Below, piece after piece: positions 49,242 to 57,104 of a stretch of DNA of 64,000 nt. Within the stretch, counting starts at the first letter, position 1, and each line of letters starts with the position of its first letter. This DNA comes from Candidatus Zymogenaceae bacterium. Its GTDB lineage: Bacteria > Desulfobacterota > Zymogenia > Zymogenales > Zymogenaceae. The position numbers and the translations under genes were made by a program. The stretch covers positions 62,001 to 126,000 of the forward strand of contig JAFGAS010000024.1 in assembly GCA_016933535.1 (NCBI GenBank), given 5' to 3'. The notes beneath the pieces are model-generated. The model was not told the origin of the DNA. It did not search any database and worked only from the letters and a program-made list of their open reading frames with translations.

Positions 49242-49446
49242 AGTGTCTGATAAACCAAAATATATTACGAAAGCCGGCGATAATGCCGAGGCCGAGAAAT
49301 ATCAGCGTAAAGCACGGACGGGTGTTCAACTTACCGTCCAACAGGACACCGATGGCCAGGCCGATGAATATAGCCAGGACCATCGAGAGCCCTGTGCTGC
49401 TCAAGAGGAAGAGCTGCCTGATGAACCGTTTCTTTTCTTCCTCCAC
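49189..49446 (-). CDS. AtpZ/AtpI-family Fo accessory protein
   Basis: An 85-aa protein with two transmembrane helices and the AtpZ pattern (SSTGLSMVLAIFIGLAIGVLLDG; FLGLGIIAGFRNIFWFI). AtpZ is a small gene at the head of many atp operons, linked to Mg2+ or Ca2+ handling. It is first in the operon, 160 nt downstream of a strong promoter. F1 genes are not next to these Fo genes. Confidence 0.8.
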   Translation of the reverse strand: MEEEKKRFIRQLFLLSSTGLSMVLAIFIGLAIGVLLDGKLNTRPCFTLIFLGLGIIAGFRNIFWFIRHYGTADDKKDKKGNGQDN

Positions 49447-49608
49447 CGACCATCCCCCCCCGGCGCCGCCTCGTCAGCGGTCGGCGCCTCTTTCCCCCGC
49501 CCCACGAGACCCTTGCCCGGCAAACCCCGGTTTTGACGGCGCTGTATCCCTCAGATCGTTACCCCGGACAATCACACTCGTATTTTCATGCTATCGACCT
49601 CAACCGCA

Positions 49609-49626
49609 TGAATGAGTGCTCATTCA
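49609..49626 (-). promoter_or_regulatory. FadR-type palindrome at the atp operon start
   Basis: TGAATGAGTGCTCATTCA, an 18-bp inverted repeat (8-bp arms, TG spacer). It closely matches the TGAATGA-N4-TCATTCA operator known for B. subtilis FadR (TetR family, responsive to long-chain acyl-CoA). It would cover positions about +1 to +18 of the atp promoter. The rest of 49447-50060 shows no gene. Confidence 0.7.
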
Positions 49627-49633
49627 AAACGGG

Positions 49634-49663
49634 AATATAGCACAGGGCCGTAAATCTTGTCAA
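49634..49663 (-). promoter_or_regulatory. promoter of the atpZ-atpI-atpB-atpE operon
   Basis: On the minus strand TTGACA (49658-49663), 18-nt spacer and TATATT (49634-49639). The palindrome at 49609-49626 begins about where transcription should start, consistent with repression by an overlapping repressor. Confidence 0.75.
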
Positions 49664-50060
49664 GAAAAATGAGGGATTTAAGTGCTATCGGAAAAGCCGG
49701 TAAAGGGGGCCGAAGGCGAGAAAACAGTATATTTTTCCCCGAATCGGTGGTATCATCTGCCGTTATATTGATTGGGTCGGGCGACTGCCCGATGTTGCGG
49801 GCGAAGACAGGATTCTCAGGATTTCCCTGCGGTCCTCGGGGGTCTCGGGGCCTCCGATAGTCTCCCGTGTGCCGGGACGGCTCATCCGTCGCGGGGCGCG
49901 GCGGAAGCGGTGTCGAAACGGAGCGATTTCCCGGCGGGAGGGGGTACCGGTTAGCCGCTCATATTGTATCCAATCAACCCGTGTGTCCAATCAACCCGCC
50001 GGCATTCGGCCCGGGCCGTCGGGAGGGTCATCCAAAGGGCTTAAAAGCACCAGTGAGCAT

Positions 50061-50651
50061 ATGCCGTACCTTAAGGGAAATCTTCACGTCCATACGACCT
50101 ATTCCGACGGGCATTTCAGTCCCCGGCAGATGGCCGAGTTTTATCGCGACCTGGGATTTGACTTTATCGCCGTGACCGACCATGAATACCTCCTCAAGCC
50201 GGCCTATCAGGAGGTCTTTCCGCTGGAAGTCGACGGGATCATGATATTCGAGGGGGTCGAGCTGGAGCCGAAATTCCTCTATTACCACCACGTTCTGGAG
50301 ATAAACGGGGACCTCGAGACCCTCTACGTCCTCTGCCACCCGGACCAGTATCGGCTGCCCATCAAGGAGGTCAACCGACGTATCGAGATATTCAACCGGG
50401 AGGGACCGGCGCCGCTTGACGCCATGGAAGTAACCTGCAACGGTTTTTATACCCCGGCCTATGACACGCCGGAGATACCTATCGTCAAGATCGCGACGGA
50501 CGATGCCCACGACGAGCATTCGTGCGGAAAGACCTGGATAGAGGTGAACTGTGATCGTGATAAGGACTCGATCATTCGGGCGATCCGTGCGGGGGACGTC
50601 CAGATCGGGCTCTTGAGCGGCAAGAGAAAGATCGTGGGGCAAAAGACCTAA
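50061..50651 (+). CDS. PHP-domain metal-dependent phosphoesterase
   Basis: A 196-aa PHP-fold protein. Metal-binding motifs HVHTTYSDGHF (N-terminal), AVTDHEYL, GVELEP, a CHPDQ motif and the C-terminal KIATDDAHD are all present. Members hydrolyse nucleotide-type phosphoesters or act as nucleases or polymerase partners; this stand-alone short form has no known substrate. ATG 50061 is chosen for AGTGAG shortly upstream; longer frames are GC-shadow. Confidence 0.82.
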   Translation: MPYLKGNLHVHTTYSDGHFSPRQMAEFYRDLGFDFIAVTDHEYLLKPAYQEVFPLEVDGIMIFEGVELEPKFLYYHHVLEINGDLETLYVLCHPDQYRLPIKEVNRRIEIFNREGPAPLDAMEVTCNGFYTPAYDTPEIPIVKIATDDAHDEHSCGKTWIEVNCDRDKDSIIRAIRAGDVQIGLLSGKRKIVGQKT

Positions 50652-50782
50652 CGCGAGCAGACCCGGCCCCGCCCTATTACCCGTCTGTTCGAGAAAACGG
50701 GAGGCGGCCCCGCCTTTCTCGTGCACGAAACGTGGGCAAGAGTTCAGGCACCGCGGGAAAACGGCGGCTTTGCTATTGGGAC

Positions 50783-52558
50783 TTATTCCTTGCGCGCCTT
50801 ATCGATCGGGACGATCTTGGCCGCCGTCTTTTCGTGGAATACCGTTTGCAGCTTTAAGGCCTTCTGGGCTTCGGCGATGAACTCGTCCGGGGAAAGGCCG
50901 CCGTTAAGCTGTGAAATCCCGATCCGCAGCTCGACCCCGCCGAGCTTGCGTGACGCCCGTTCCCGAATGCGTCCCGCCACCACGAGCGCCTCCGGCTTTT
51001 CCGCGTTGGGCAGTATGACGGCGAATTCATCACCCCCGTATCGGCAGGGGATATCCAGGTCTTTTCGAACACACCGCCGGATAGCGGCCCCGAGCCTCGT
51101 GAGCAGCTCGTCACCCCGTTTGCGTCCGTTTGCCTCGTTGAAGGAGGCAAAATCCTCCACGTCCAGGAGCAGGAGGGATAACGGGTAGGGTATCCGCTTT
51201 GCCCGCTTGATTTCATCCTCGACGGCCTTGAAGAAGTAGCGCTGGGCATACAGTCCCGTGAGCTGATCCATCTGGGAGGCAATCCAGAGCTGCTCCCGCA
51301 TCTTGTTTCGCTCCGAGATGTCCCGGGCGATGCCCATACTGCCGATCATGGCGCGTTCTTTGTAGATCGGTGACGCGTTGATCTCAAAGACGGCCGTGTT
51401 TCCATCCTTTCGCATCCAGAGCACCTGAATCCCCTCGACGTTCATACCGCCGAGCACCCGGTCCATCCAATGGACGGCGACATGGGCGTCGGTTTGCGTG
51501 ATGAAGTTGGAAAGGGGCTTGCCAACAAGCTCATCGGCCTTCCAACCCGTCAGCCGTTCGATGGCCGGAGAGATATAAGTGAAGGCGCCGGTCTGGTCGG
51601 TTTCGTAGATGATGTCGAAACTTCGCTCGGCAATGCCGCGGAATCGTTGTTCGCTATCGGCCAGCTTCTTCTGTGCACGGACATGATCGGTAACGTCTCG
51701 AAAGTTCCAGACCCGTCCGGCGTATTTTCCGTCTCTGGTAAGCGGATTGGTATACCGTTCAAAGACCTTCCCGTCTTTGGTGGTGAGGATATCGTGAGAG
51801 TGCTTGGTTGTCTGGGTGAGCTCCTTGGCCTTCGCGAGTAAAGACGGGGCGTCTTCGAGGCGTTCATGGAGGAAGGCCAGGAGGCGGTCATCGCTGTTAG
51901 TCGCCAGGATCTCCTCGGGGATGCGCCAAAGCTCGGCAAAACGGGCGTTCTTGTGGGTGACCTCGCCGTTTTCGTTGACGACGAAAATCCCGTCGCCCGT
52001 TGACTCGATCGTGGCGCGGAAGAGCCTTTCATTTTCACTGAGGGACTCCTCGGCCCGCCGTTTTTCCTCTATCTCCAGTTTGAGCTGCTCATTGATGCGG
52101 ACCAGGTCCGCGGTACGCTCCTTGACTTTCTGCTCCAGGAGGTCATGCGCGCTCTTGAGGGCCAGTAGGGCCTGCTTGCGTTCTACGGCGTAGCGCAGTG
52201 ACCGGATCAACAGAGGGGGGCGCATCTCGGTCTTAAAAATGTAATCCTGCGCGCCGTACTTTACGGCGGTAATGGCCAGACCCTCATCTTCCTTGCCGGT
52301 CAGGACCACGATGGGTACCTCCGGGACCATACCCTTGATCCTGAGGAACGTGTCTATCCCCTCGCTATCGGGCAATGTAAGGTCCAGCAAGACCACGTCG
52401 ATCTTGTTTTCTGCCAGTATCGATATGCCTTCCATGAGGAGCGGGGCATGTAACAGGACGATATCTACCTCCGTGACGCTCTTGGTCATCTCGGAGATAA
52501 GCCTCGCGTATCCGCGATCGTCTTCAATGAGGAGGATCTCGATGGACTTTCTTGCCAT
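50783..52558 (-). CDS. response regulator with PAS-PAS-GGDEF domains (diguanylate cyclase)
   Basis: A roughly 591-aa signal protein. A receiver domain (residues about 5-125, LLIEDD and phosphoacceptor in VVLLDLTLPDSEG) is followed by a coiled coil, two PAS domains (ERLFRATIESTGDGIF; FRGIAERSFDIIYETD) and a C-terminal GGDEF domain with an intact RYGGDEF. The RxxD I-site upstream reads KDLD, so product inhibition may be altered. It would make cyclic-di-GMP on phosphorylation. The start is uncertain between GTG 52567 and ATG 52558. No cognate histidine kinase is adjacent. Confidence 0.9.
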   Translation of the reverse strand: MARKSIEILLIEDDRGYARLISEMTKSVTEVDIVLLHAPLLMEGISILAENKIDVVLLDLTLPDSEGIDTFLRIKGMVPEVPIVVLTGKEDEGLAITAVKYGAQDYIFKTEMRPPLLIRSLRYAVERKQALLALKSAHDLLEQKVKERTADLVRINEQLKLEIEEKRRAEESLSENERLFRATIESTGDGIFVVNENGEVTHKNARFAELWRIPEEILATNSDDRLLAFLHERLEDAPSLLAKAKELTQTTKHSHDILTTKDGKVFERYTNPLTRDGKYAGRVWNFRDVTDHVRAQKKLADSEQRFRGIAERSFDIIYETDQTGAFTYISPAIERLTGWKADELVGKPLSNFITQTDAHVAVHWMDRVLGGMNVEGIQVLWMRKDGNTAVFEINASPIYKERAMIGSMGIARDISERNKMREQLWIASQMDQLTGLYAQRYFFKAVEDEIKRAKRIPYPLSLLLLDVEDFASFNEANGRKRGDELLTRLGAAIRRCVRKDLDIPCRYGGDEFAVILPNAEKPEALVVAGRIRERASRKLGGVELRIGISQLNGGLSPDEFIAEAQKALKLQTVFHEKTAAKIVPIDKARKE

Positions 52559-53022
52559 GCTAACCACACGTAGAGGAAGGAGACAATAACAAAGATATAT
52601 TATAACTGAGAGGACCGTTTACATTAGCGAATTATTGTGGAAATCGAGAATACTTTATTTTCAACTATTTTAGAGATTTGTCAAGAGGGTTTAATTAACC
52701 CCCTTTTTGCTGGGTATCGTTGCCCATCGTGCCTCTCCGGTGATTTATTGCCCATACCCGATGGATTTCCTGAGGCAATTCGGATTACCTATTCCCCGTG
52801 CGCCCGGTATGTCGATCCACGTTCAGGGAACTTGGATCATTTAAAGATACCCCCAACCGCCGGGAAGCCCGTCGCCGGAGGTCTATGAGGGCGGGGGCGA
52901 AGGGGCGCCGAAACGCTTCGCGCCTTACCGATCGACTATCCCTCAATCCTGAAACAACCGACCGCTTGTCGCTACCGGCCACCACACATTCGGAGAAAGA
53001 CAGTTACTCCAATTCATGCCAT
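52559..53022. other. intergenic region without recognised gene
   Basis: About 460 nt upstream of the GGDEF gene and downstream of the thiolase-like operon. I see only the operon terminator at its right end; frames look non-coding. Confidence 0.4.
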
Positions 53023-53051
53023 AAAAAAAGGCGGCCGTCAGGCCGCCTTTT
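53023..53051 (-). terminator. terminator of the thiolase/DUF35 operon
   Basis: AAAGGCGGCC (53027-53036), loop GTCA, GGCCGCCTTT (53041-53050); the minus-strand side continues with TTTTAT. It follows the last DUF35 gene by 15 nt. Confidence 0.9.
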
Positions 53052-53065
53052 AAGGATACGTTTCC

Positions 53066-53545
53066 TTACGCCTTCTCGAACCACTCGATGTCGGTTATCG
53101 CCGCCGACCGCTCGTCGGCCCACTTGGGCGCGACGCGGTCGCCATGCTTGATGTCTGTTCCCTTGACCCGATGCAGGAATTTTGTGTCTGCTCCGTCCAG
53201 CTTGATGAGGGCCATCGTGAAGGGGGCCTTCATCATCTTTTCGCACTTTTCCATGAAATAGGGCTCGTCGTAATTGACGACGGTGAATTCCTCGACCACG
53301 CCGCCGGGACCGACGGAAATCAGCTCCGTTATCTTGGCGAAATCCCGTTCGCAGCGAGACCGTGGGGGCATGAAGACCTTGCCGCAGCGCGGACAGCGGG
53401 AGGCCAGTATCTTCTTCTCGTCCCTGAGCGCGATGAGGGCCTTGGAAAGAAAGAGCCCCGCGTAATAGCGATACGGGATACTCATCAGGCCCCGTTTGCC
53501 GCCGCAGTATTTTTTATCGACCGGTAGTTTTTCTGGTATAAACAT
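53066..53545 (-). CDS. DUF35 / OB-fold protein with partial zinc ribbon (second copy)
   Basis: A 159-aa protein: N-terminal zinc-ribbon region CPRCGKVFMPPRSRCERD (three Cys only; the usual fourth Cys is Asp or Glu) then an OB-fold (VEEFTVVNYDEPY ... MALIKLDG). DUF35 proteins channel or hold acyl-CoA substrates in complexes with thiolase-fold enzymes (archaeal HMG-CoA synthase, steroid aldolases). ATG 53545 fits GGAGG upstream. Last gene of the four-gene operon. Confidence 0.85.
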   Translation of the reverse strand: MFIPEKLPVDKKYCGGKRGLMSIPYRYYAGLFLSKALIALRDEKKILASRCPRCGKVFMPPRSRCERDFAKITELISVGPGGVVEEFTVVNYDEPYFMEKCEKMMKAPFTMALIKLDGADTKFLHRVKGTDIKHGDRVAPKWADERSAAITDIEWFEKA

Positions 53546-53557
53546 CACATTCCTCCC

Positions 53558-54034
53558 TTATTCTTCGGCCAAAACCCAGCCTAAAAGGTCCGCCGGACGC
53601 CCCTCCCGTTTATCGGCCCATACGGGCACGACCTTCTTGCCCGGCTTGATCTTCTCGGGATCGTGCTCGATGCCGAAGTGGAAGAAACCCGCCCCGTTGG
53701 GAAAGACCATGAACAGTGAAGTATACGGGACGGGCCGCATCTCGCCGGTCAGCGGGTTGATGGTCGGGAAATGGACAACGTCAAAGGTGACGATGTGGGC
53801 AAAATCTTCCATCTTGACCCATTCGGCCATATCCACCATGCACTTGGGGCACAGGACCCGGGGGGGAAAGATAACGTTGTTGCATTTCCCGCAGCGCGTA
53901 CCCCACAGCTCTTTTTCTTTGAGCTTTTCCAGGAAATAGCCCATGATGGGCCCCTTGGCGAAGGTCCCGGGAATCCCCATCTCGTATCGGATTTCGACGA
54001 GTTCCCGTCCCTCTTTATCGGTCTTGGTAGCCAT
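53558..54034 (-). CDS. DUF35 / OB-fold zinc-ribbon protein (first copy)
   Basis: A 158-aa protein with a complete zinc ribbon, CGKCNNVIFPPRVLCPKC (about residues 48-65), then the OB-fold domain (FAHIVTFDVVHFPTINP). Partner protein of the adjacent thiolase-like enzymes, as in SCP2-thiolase/DUF35 aldolase and HMG-CoA synthase complexes. It is 18 nt downstream of the second thiolase-like gene. Unlike its neighbour, it keeps all four metal Cys. Confidence 0.88.
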   Translation of the reverse strand: MATKTDKEGRELVEIRYEMGIPGTFAKGPIMGYFLEKLKEKELWGTRCGKCNNVIFPPRVLCPKCMVDMAEWVKMEDFAHIVTFDVVHFPTINPLTGEMRPVPYTSLFMVFPNGAGFFHFGIEHDPEKIKPGKKVVPVWADKREGRPADLLGWVLAEE

Positions 54035-54052
54035 AGCGTACTCCTTTTTCCG

Positions 54053-55219
54053 TTAGTGGTTGGGCTTATCCTTGCCCAGCAGGTGCAACACCGTCCAGAA
54101 GGTGCCGCCGAAGCCCGAGGCCAGGGCCAGATTAATGTCCCTGGGAACCTGGTGGTCATCCGCGTCCCCTCTGATTTGCAGCGCCGCCTCTGCCACCCGA
54201 ATGATGGCGGTGGCCCCGATGGGGTTGGTGGAGACCACGCCCCCGGACGGGTTAACGGGGAACTTGCCGTCGATAGCAAAATCTCCGTTGAGGACCATAT
54301 CGATTTGCTCGCCGTTTTCCATAAAGAGAAACTTGCCCAGCCAGTCCAGCGCCCACCAGCTGGAAGGATCATACATCTCAAAGACCCCTATCTGCTTGAT
54401 CGGGTTGACGATACCGTTTCGGGTATAGATGATTCGCGCCGCCTCCCCGTGGGTATTGAGATCTTCAAGATGGGCAAAGTCGAAGAACTCCTGCCGGTGG
54501 ATCGTGACGTGGTCGTGCATCCAGACCTTCTTCTGAGGCAGCTTCTTTGCCATCTCTTCGGAGGCAAAGAGCATCGCGCAGGCGCCGTTGGACTCCGGGC
54601 ACATGTGCAAGAGCCTCAGCGGCCAGGCCAGTACGCGGGAATCCAGGACGTCTTTCCTGGTGATGTCGAGCCGGAGGTGAGCCTTGAAATTCTTTCGGGC
54701 GTTGGTGGCCATGAGGACGCGCAGCTCCGCCGCGGCTTCCTCGGCCTTCTGGCCGAACTTATTCATCATGATGACACCGGTGGTCCCGGTGATGGCGCCG
54801 GTCTGGACCTCGCGGTCCCACAGGGGGCAGGACATGTTGGTGATGCCGGTGGTGGTCATCCCCTCTTCCTGCTTCTCGAAGCCGATGGCCAGCACCAGGT
54901 CGTGCATCCCGGAGGCCACCAGGTGGTCGGCCGCCGACACCAGCGTGGTGCCGGTCGTGCCGCCGGTGGTGATTCGGTAGCCGGCCTTGCCGTAGCCGCC
55001 GTCGGCTATTACGTGCCACATGTCCGGCTGGTGAACACCCTCAAACAGCTCCATGTTTCCGTGAACGATGGCGTCTATATCGGAAAGATCGACCATCGAG
55101 TCGGCCAAAACTTCCTCCACCGCCTCGGAGACGAGCTCGGCAAGGTTGACGTCTTCCCGGTGGCCGCGGTGTTTGGTCTGGCCCACACCGGCGATGGCTA
55201 CGTTTCGTGTTTTTTTCAT
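54053..55219 (-). CDS. thiolase-fold protein lacking the Cys nucleophile (B)
   Basis: A 388-aa SCP2/thiolase-fold protein. The nucleophile-region stretch aligns as G-T-T-G-T-T before a conserved SG, so the usual Cys is Gly. C-terminal marks VNPSGGVVSTNPIGATAIIR and GFGG are kept. Similar Cys-less proteins (for example the steroid aldolase Ltp2) work with DUF35 partners to cleave C-C bonds by retro-aldol chemistry, so an aldolase or CoA-ligand role is inferred rather than thiolysis. Its ATG overlaps the upstream stop (ATGA). GGGAGG lies before the start. Confidence 0.85.
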   Translation of the reverse strand: MKKTRNVAIAGVGQTKHRGHREDVNLAELVSEAVEEVLADSMVDLSDIDAIVHGNMELFEGVHQPDMWHVIADGGYGKAGYRITTGGTTGTTLVSAADHLVASGMHDLVLAIGFEKQEEGMTTTGITNMSCPLWDREVQTGAITGTTGVIMMNKFGQKAEEAAAELRVLMATNARKNFKAHLRLDITRKDVLDSRVLAWPLRLLHMCPESNGACAMLFASEEMAKKLPQKKVWMHDHVTIHRQEFFDFAHLEDLNTHGEAARIIYTRNGIVNPIKQIGVFEMYDPSSWWALDWLGKFLFMENGEQIDMVLNGDFAIDGKFPVNPSGGVVSTNPIGATAIIRVAEAALQIRGDADDHQVPRDINLALASGFGGTFWTVLHLLGKDKPNH

Positions 55220-56391
55220 TTCTTCCCTCCCTCATCGTTGCCGAGGATCAACACGGCATGAAACTGACCCGCCGGTCCCGCCACGCCGTGGGCGAGCGCC
55301 CGCTTGGCACCCTTGACCTGGTGTTTGCCGGCCTCATTGCGCAGCTGCAGGAAGCATTCAGTCGCCCGGACGGCGCCCGACAACAGGAGCGGATTGCCGC
55401 AAAGCTGCCCGCCGGAGGGGTTAACCGGCAGCCTCCCCTTCATATCGGTGTCGCCGTTTTCAAAGAGCTCTATGCCTTTTCCGGGCTCGGCCCAGCCGAG
55501 ACCTTCGTACCAGAAGGGCTCCTGGTAGCCGGCCTGGACGCTGATTTCGGCCACGTCCAGCTGGGCCAGCGGATCGGTAATGCCGGCCAGCCGGTAGGCG
55601 GACCGGGCCGCCCTCGTCAAGCTTGTCGATTCCCAGAGATTACGGTCACCGAGGAAATAGGAGTCGTAGCAGTTGCCGTAACCCGTAATCCAGACGGGCT
55701 TGTCGGTAAGCGCCCGGGCCTTGGTCTCCTCGGCCAGAATCATGCAGACGGCCCCATCGCTTACGGGATAGAGGTCAAGCTCCTTGATGGGCGACGAGAT
55801 CGGCTTTGACTTCATGACGTCGGCCGTGGAGATATCCCCGGTGCGCAGCGCCAGGGGGTTATTCTTCCCGTTTTTGGCCGCCCTCACAGGGATGGCGGCG
55901 ATCCGCTCTTCGGAGATTCCCCATTTCGTCAGATATGAATCGGCCTGAATACCGAGGGCCTTGGTATAATCCATACCCAGAAAACGGGAATAGTAGGGTT
56001 CGAAGGCATGGAAGGTGACGATGTTGCGCGAGTCCACCTGGGACTCCTTGGCATGGGCCAGGACGATTACGATGTCATAATGACCCGAAGCGATAGTGGC
56101 GGCCGCGTACAGAACCGCCATGGCGCCGTCCGTGGCCACCTTCTCCTCACCACCCCACCTGCCCGCGCCGACGAGGTCCCCCATCGGACCGTCGGAGATG
56201 GTTCGCTGGTCAAAGAAGTCGTCGGAGCAGGTAATGGCAAAATCGATTCCCCTGCCGGGGACGAAAGCCAAACCGGTCTCTTCGGTACACTTCTTTACCA
56301 GGGGCCAGCACATCTCCTGAAAGCGTTCGTCGGCCTTATTCCCGTCGAATTTCGTCTGATGGGCGCTGACGATAGCTACATTTCGAAGCAT
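55216..56391 (-). CDS. thiolase-fold protein lacking the Cys nucleophile (A)
   Basis: A 391-aa thiolase-fold protein with N-terminal NVAIVSAHQTKF and C-terminal NPSGGQLCGNPLLLSGAVRA. The position of the active Cys aligns with Ala (V-A-T-D-G before MAVLYAAATIASG). It probably forms a heterodimer or heterotetramer with the next gene and the two DUF35 proteins. Substrate and reaction are unknown. GGGGAGG lies 7 nt before ATG 56391; ATG 56397 is too close to it. First gene of the operon, behind a TetR-type palindrome. Confidence 0.85.
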   Translation of the reverse strand: MLRNVAIVSAHQTKFDGNKADERFQEMCWPLVKKCTEETGLAFVPGRGIDFAITCSDDFFDQRTISDGPMGDLVGAGRWGGEEKVATDGAMAVLYAAATIASGHYDIVIVLAHAKESQVDSRNIVTFHAFEPYYSRFLGMDYTKALGIQADSYLTKWGISEERIAAIPVRAAKNGKNNPLALRTGDISTADVMKSKPISSPIKELDLYPVSDGAVCMILAEETKARALTDKPVWITGYGNCYDSYFLGDRNLWESTSLTRAARSAYRLAGITDPLAQLDVAEISVQAGYQEPFWYEGLGWAEPGKGIELFENGDTDMKGRLPVNPSGGQLCGNPLLLSGAVRATECFLQLRNEAGKHQVKGAKRALAHGVAGPAGQFHAVLILGNDEGGKK

Positions 56392-56503
56392 ATACATACC
56401 TCCCCTAGGTTTTGGATGAGAAAATACCGTTCTATGAGAAGACTTCACAAGCTGTGGGCGGGCGATGGACAACCGGACGTCTCAATCGACCCACCGTGTT
56501 CCC

Positions 56504-56532
56504 TAATTAGCATAGACTGACCAATCAGTCAA
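56504..56532 (-). promoter_or_regulatory. TetR-type operator overlapping the thiolase-operon promoter
   Basis: A perfect inverted repeat GACTGACCAATCAGTC (56515-56530; 6-bp arms, CCAA spacer) overlaps a -35-like TTGACT (56527-56532) whose -10 candidate TAATTA (56504-56509) is 17 nt away, all on the minus strand. The layout suggests a TetR-family repressor blocking the thiolase operon. A possible divergent plus-strand promoter (TTGACA 56573-56578, TATAAC 56594-56599, spacer 15) precedes the Cys-rich gene. Confidence 0.6.
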
Positions 56533-56718
56533 GAGTTAAACCCCCCCGTGCTCATTATTTTGAATTTTTTTGTTGACATCGCCTGTCGTGTCGTATAACA
56601 ATCACCCTGTAAGCCCTATTGCACATCGGACACCTCCGATACTACTAATTTACAAATCGCCCCTTTTAAGTCGAGACGATTTTCTTGATATAAACCCCAC
56701 TGCCATAGTGCACACCCT

Positions 56719-57003
56719 ATGAAACGCTGCCATAAGTGTGGAGAGCCGGTTATTTCCGACTACGTATCGATTCGCGACGTCTGTGCATCATGCGGCACGG
56801 ACCTGCACGCCTGCCTTAATTGCGTCTTTTACGACCGGGGAAGCTACAACGAATGCCGCGAGCCACAGAGCGAATGGGTAGGCGAAAAGGACAAGAACAA
56901 CTTCTGCGATTTCTTCCGGTTTAAGGTGGCGCGCAGGACCGCGACCTCCGGCGGAGAGACGGACGTGGCCAAGGCCCGGCTCGAGGCCCTCTTCAAGAAA
57001 TAA
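56719..57003 (+). CDS. small Cys-rich probable zinc-binding protein
   Basis: A 94-aa protein with Cys pairs CHKCGEP, CASCGTDLHACLNC and terminal NECREPQSE...NFCDFF. From memory this small Cys-rich pattern recurs in deltaproteobacteria; the Cys spacing suggests a Zn ribbon or Fe-S site. No function known. It is divergent from the thiolase operon and upstream of the dehydrogenase. Confidence 0.75.
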   Translation: MKRCHKCGEPVISDYVSIRDVCASCGTDLHACLNCVFYDRGSYNECREPQSEWVGEKDKNNFCDFFRFKVARRTATSGGETDVAKARLEALFKK

Positions 57004-57104
57004 CCTGCTATTCGCCCCTTCATAGGACGATACAGTCCACGATCCCGACGCCCCTATCTTGCGTGTCGGGGCTCCTTTTTTATTCCATCGTTCGGGAGCA
57101 GTGC

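Noticed and set aside
53771-55261. A long open frame (496 aa) on the plus strand opposite the thiolase-like gene B
   Set aside because: It mirrors a clear gene on the other strand with a good ribosome site; composition is typical of a GC-rich shadow frame and no motif is recognisable.
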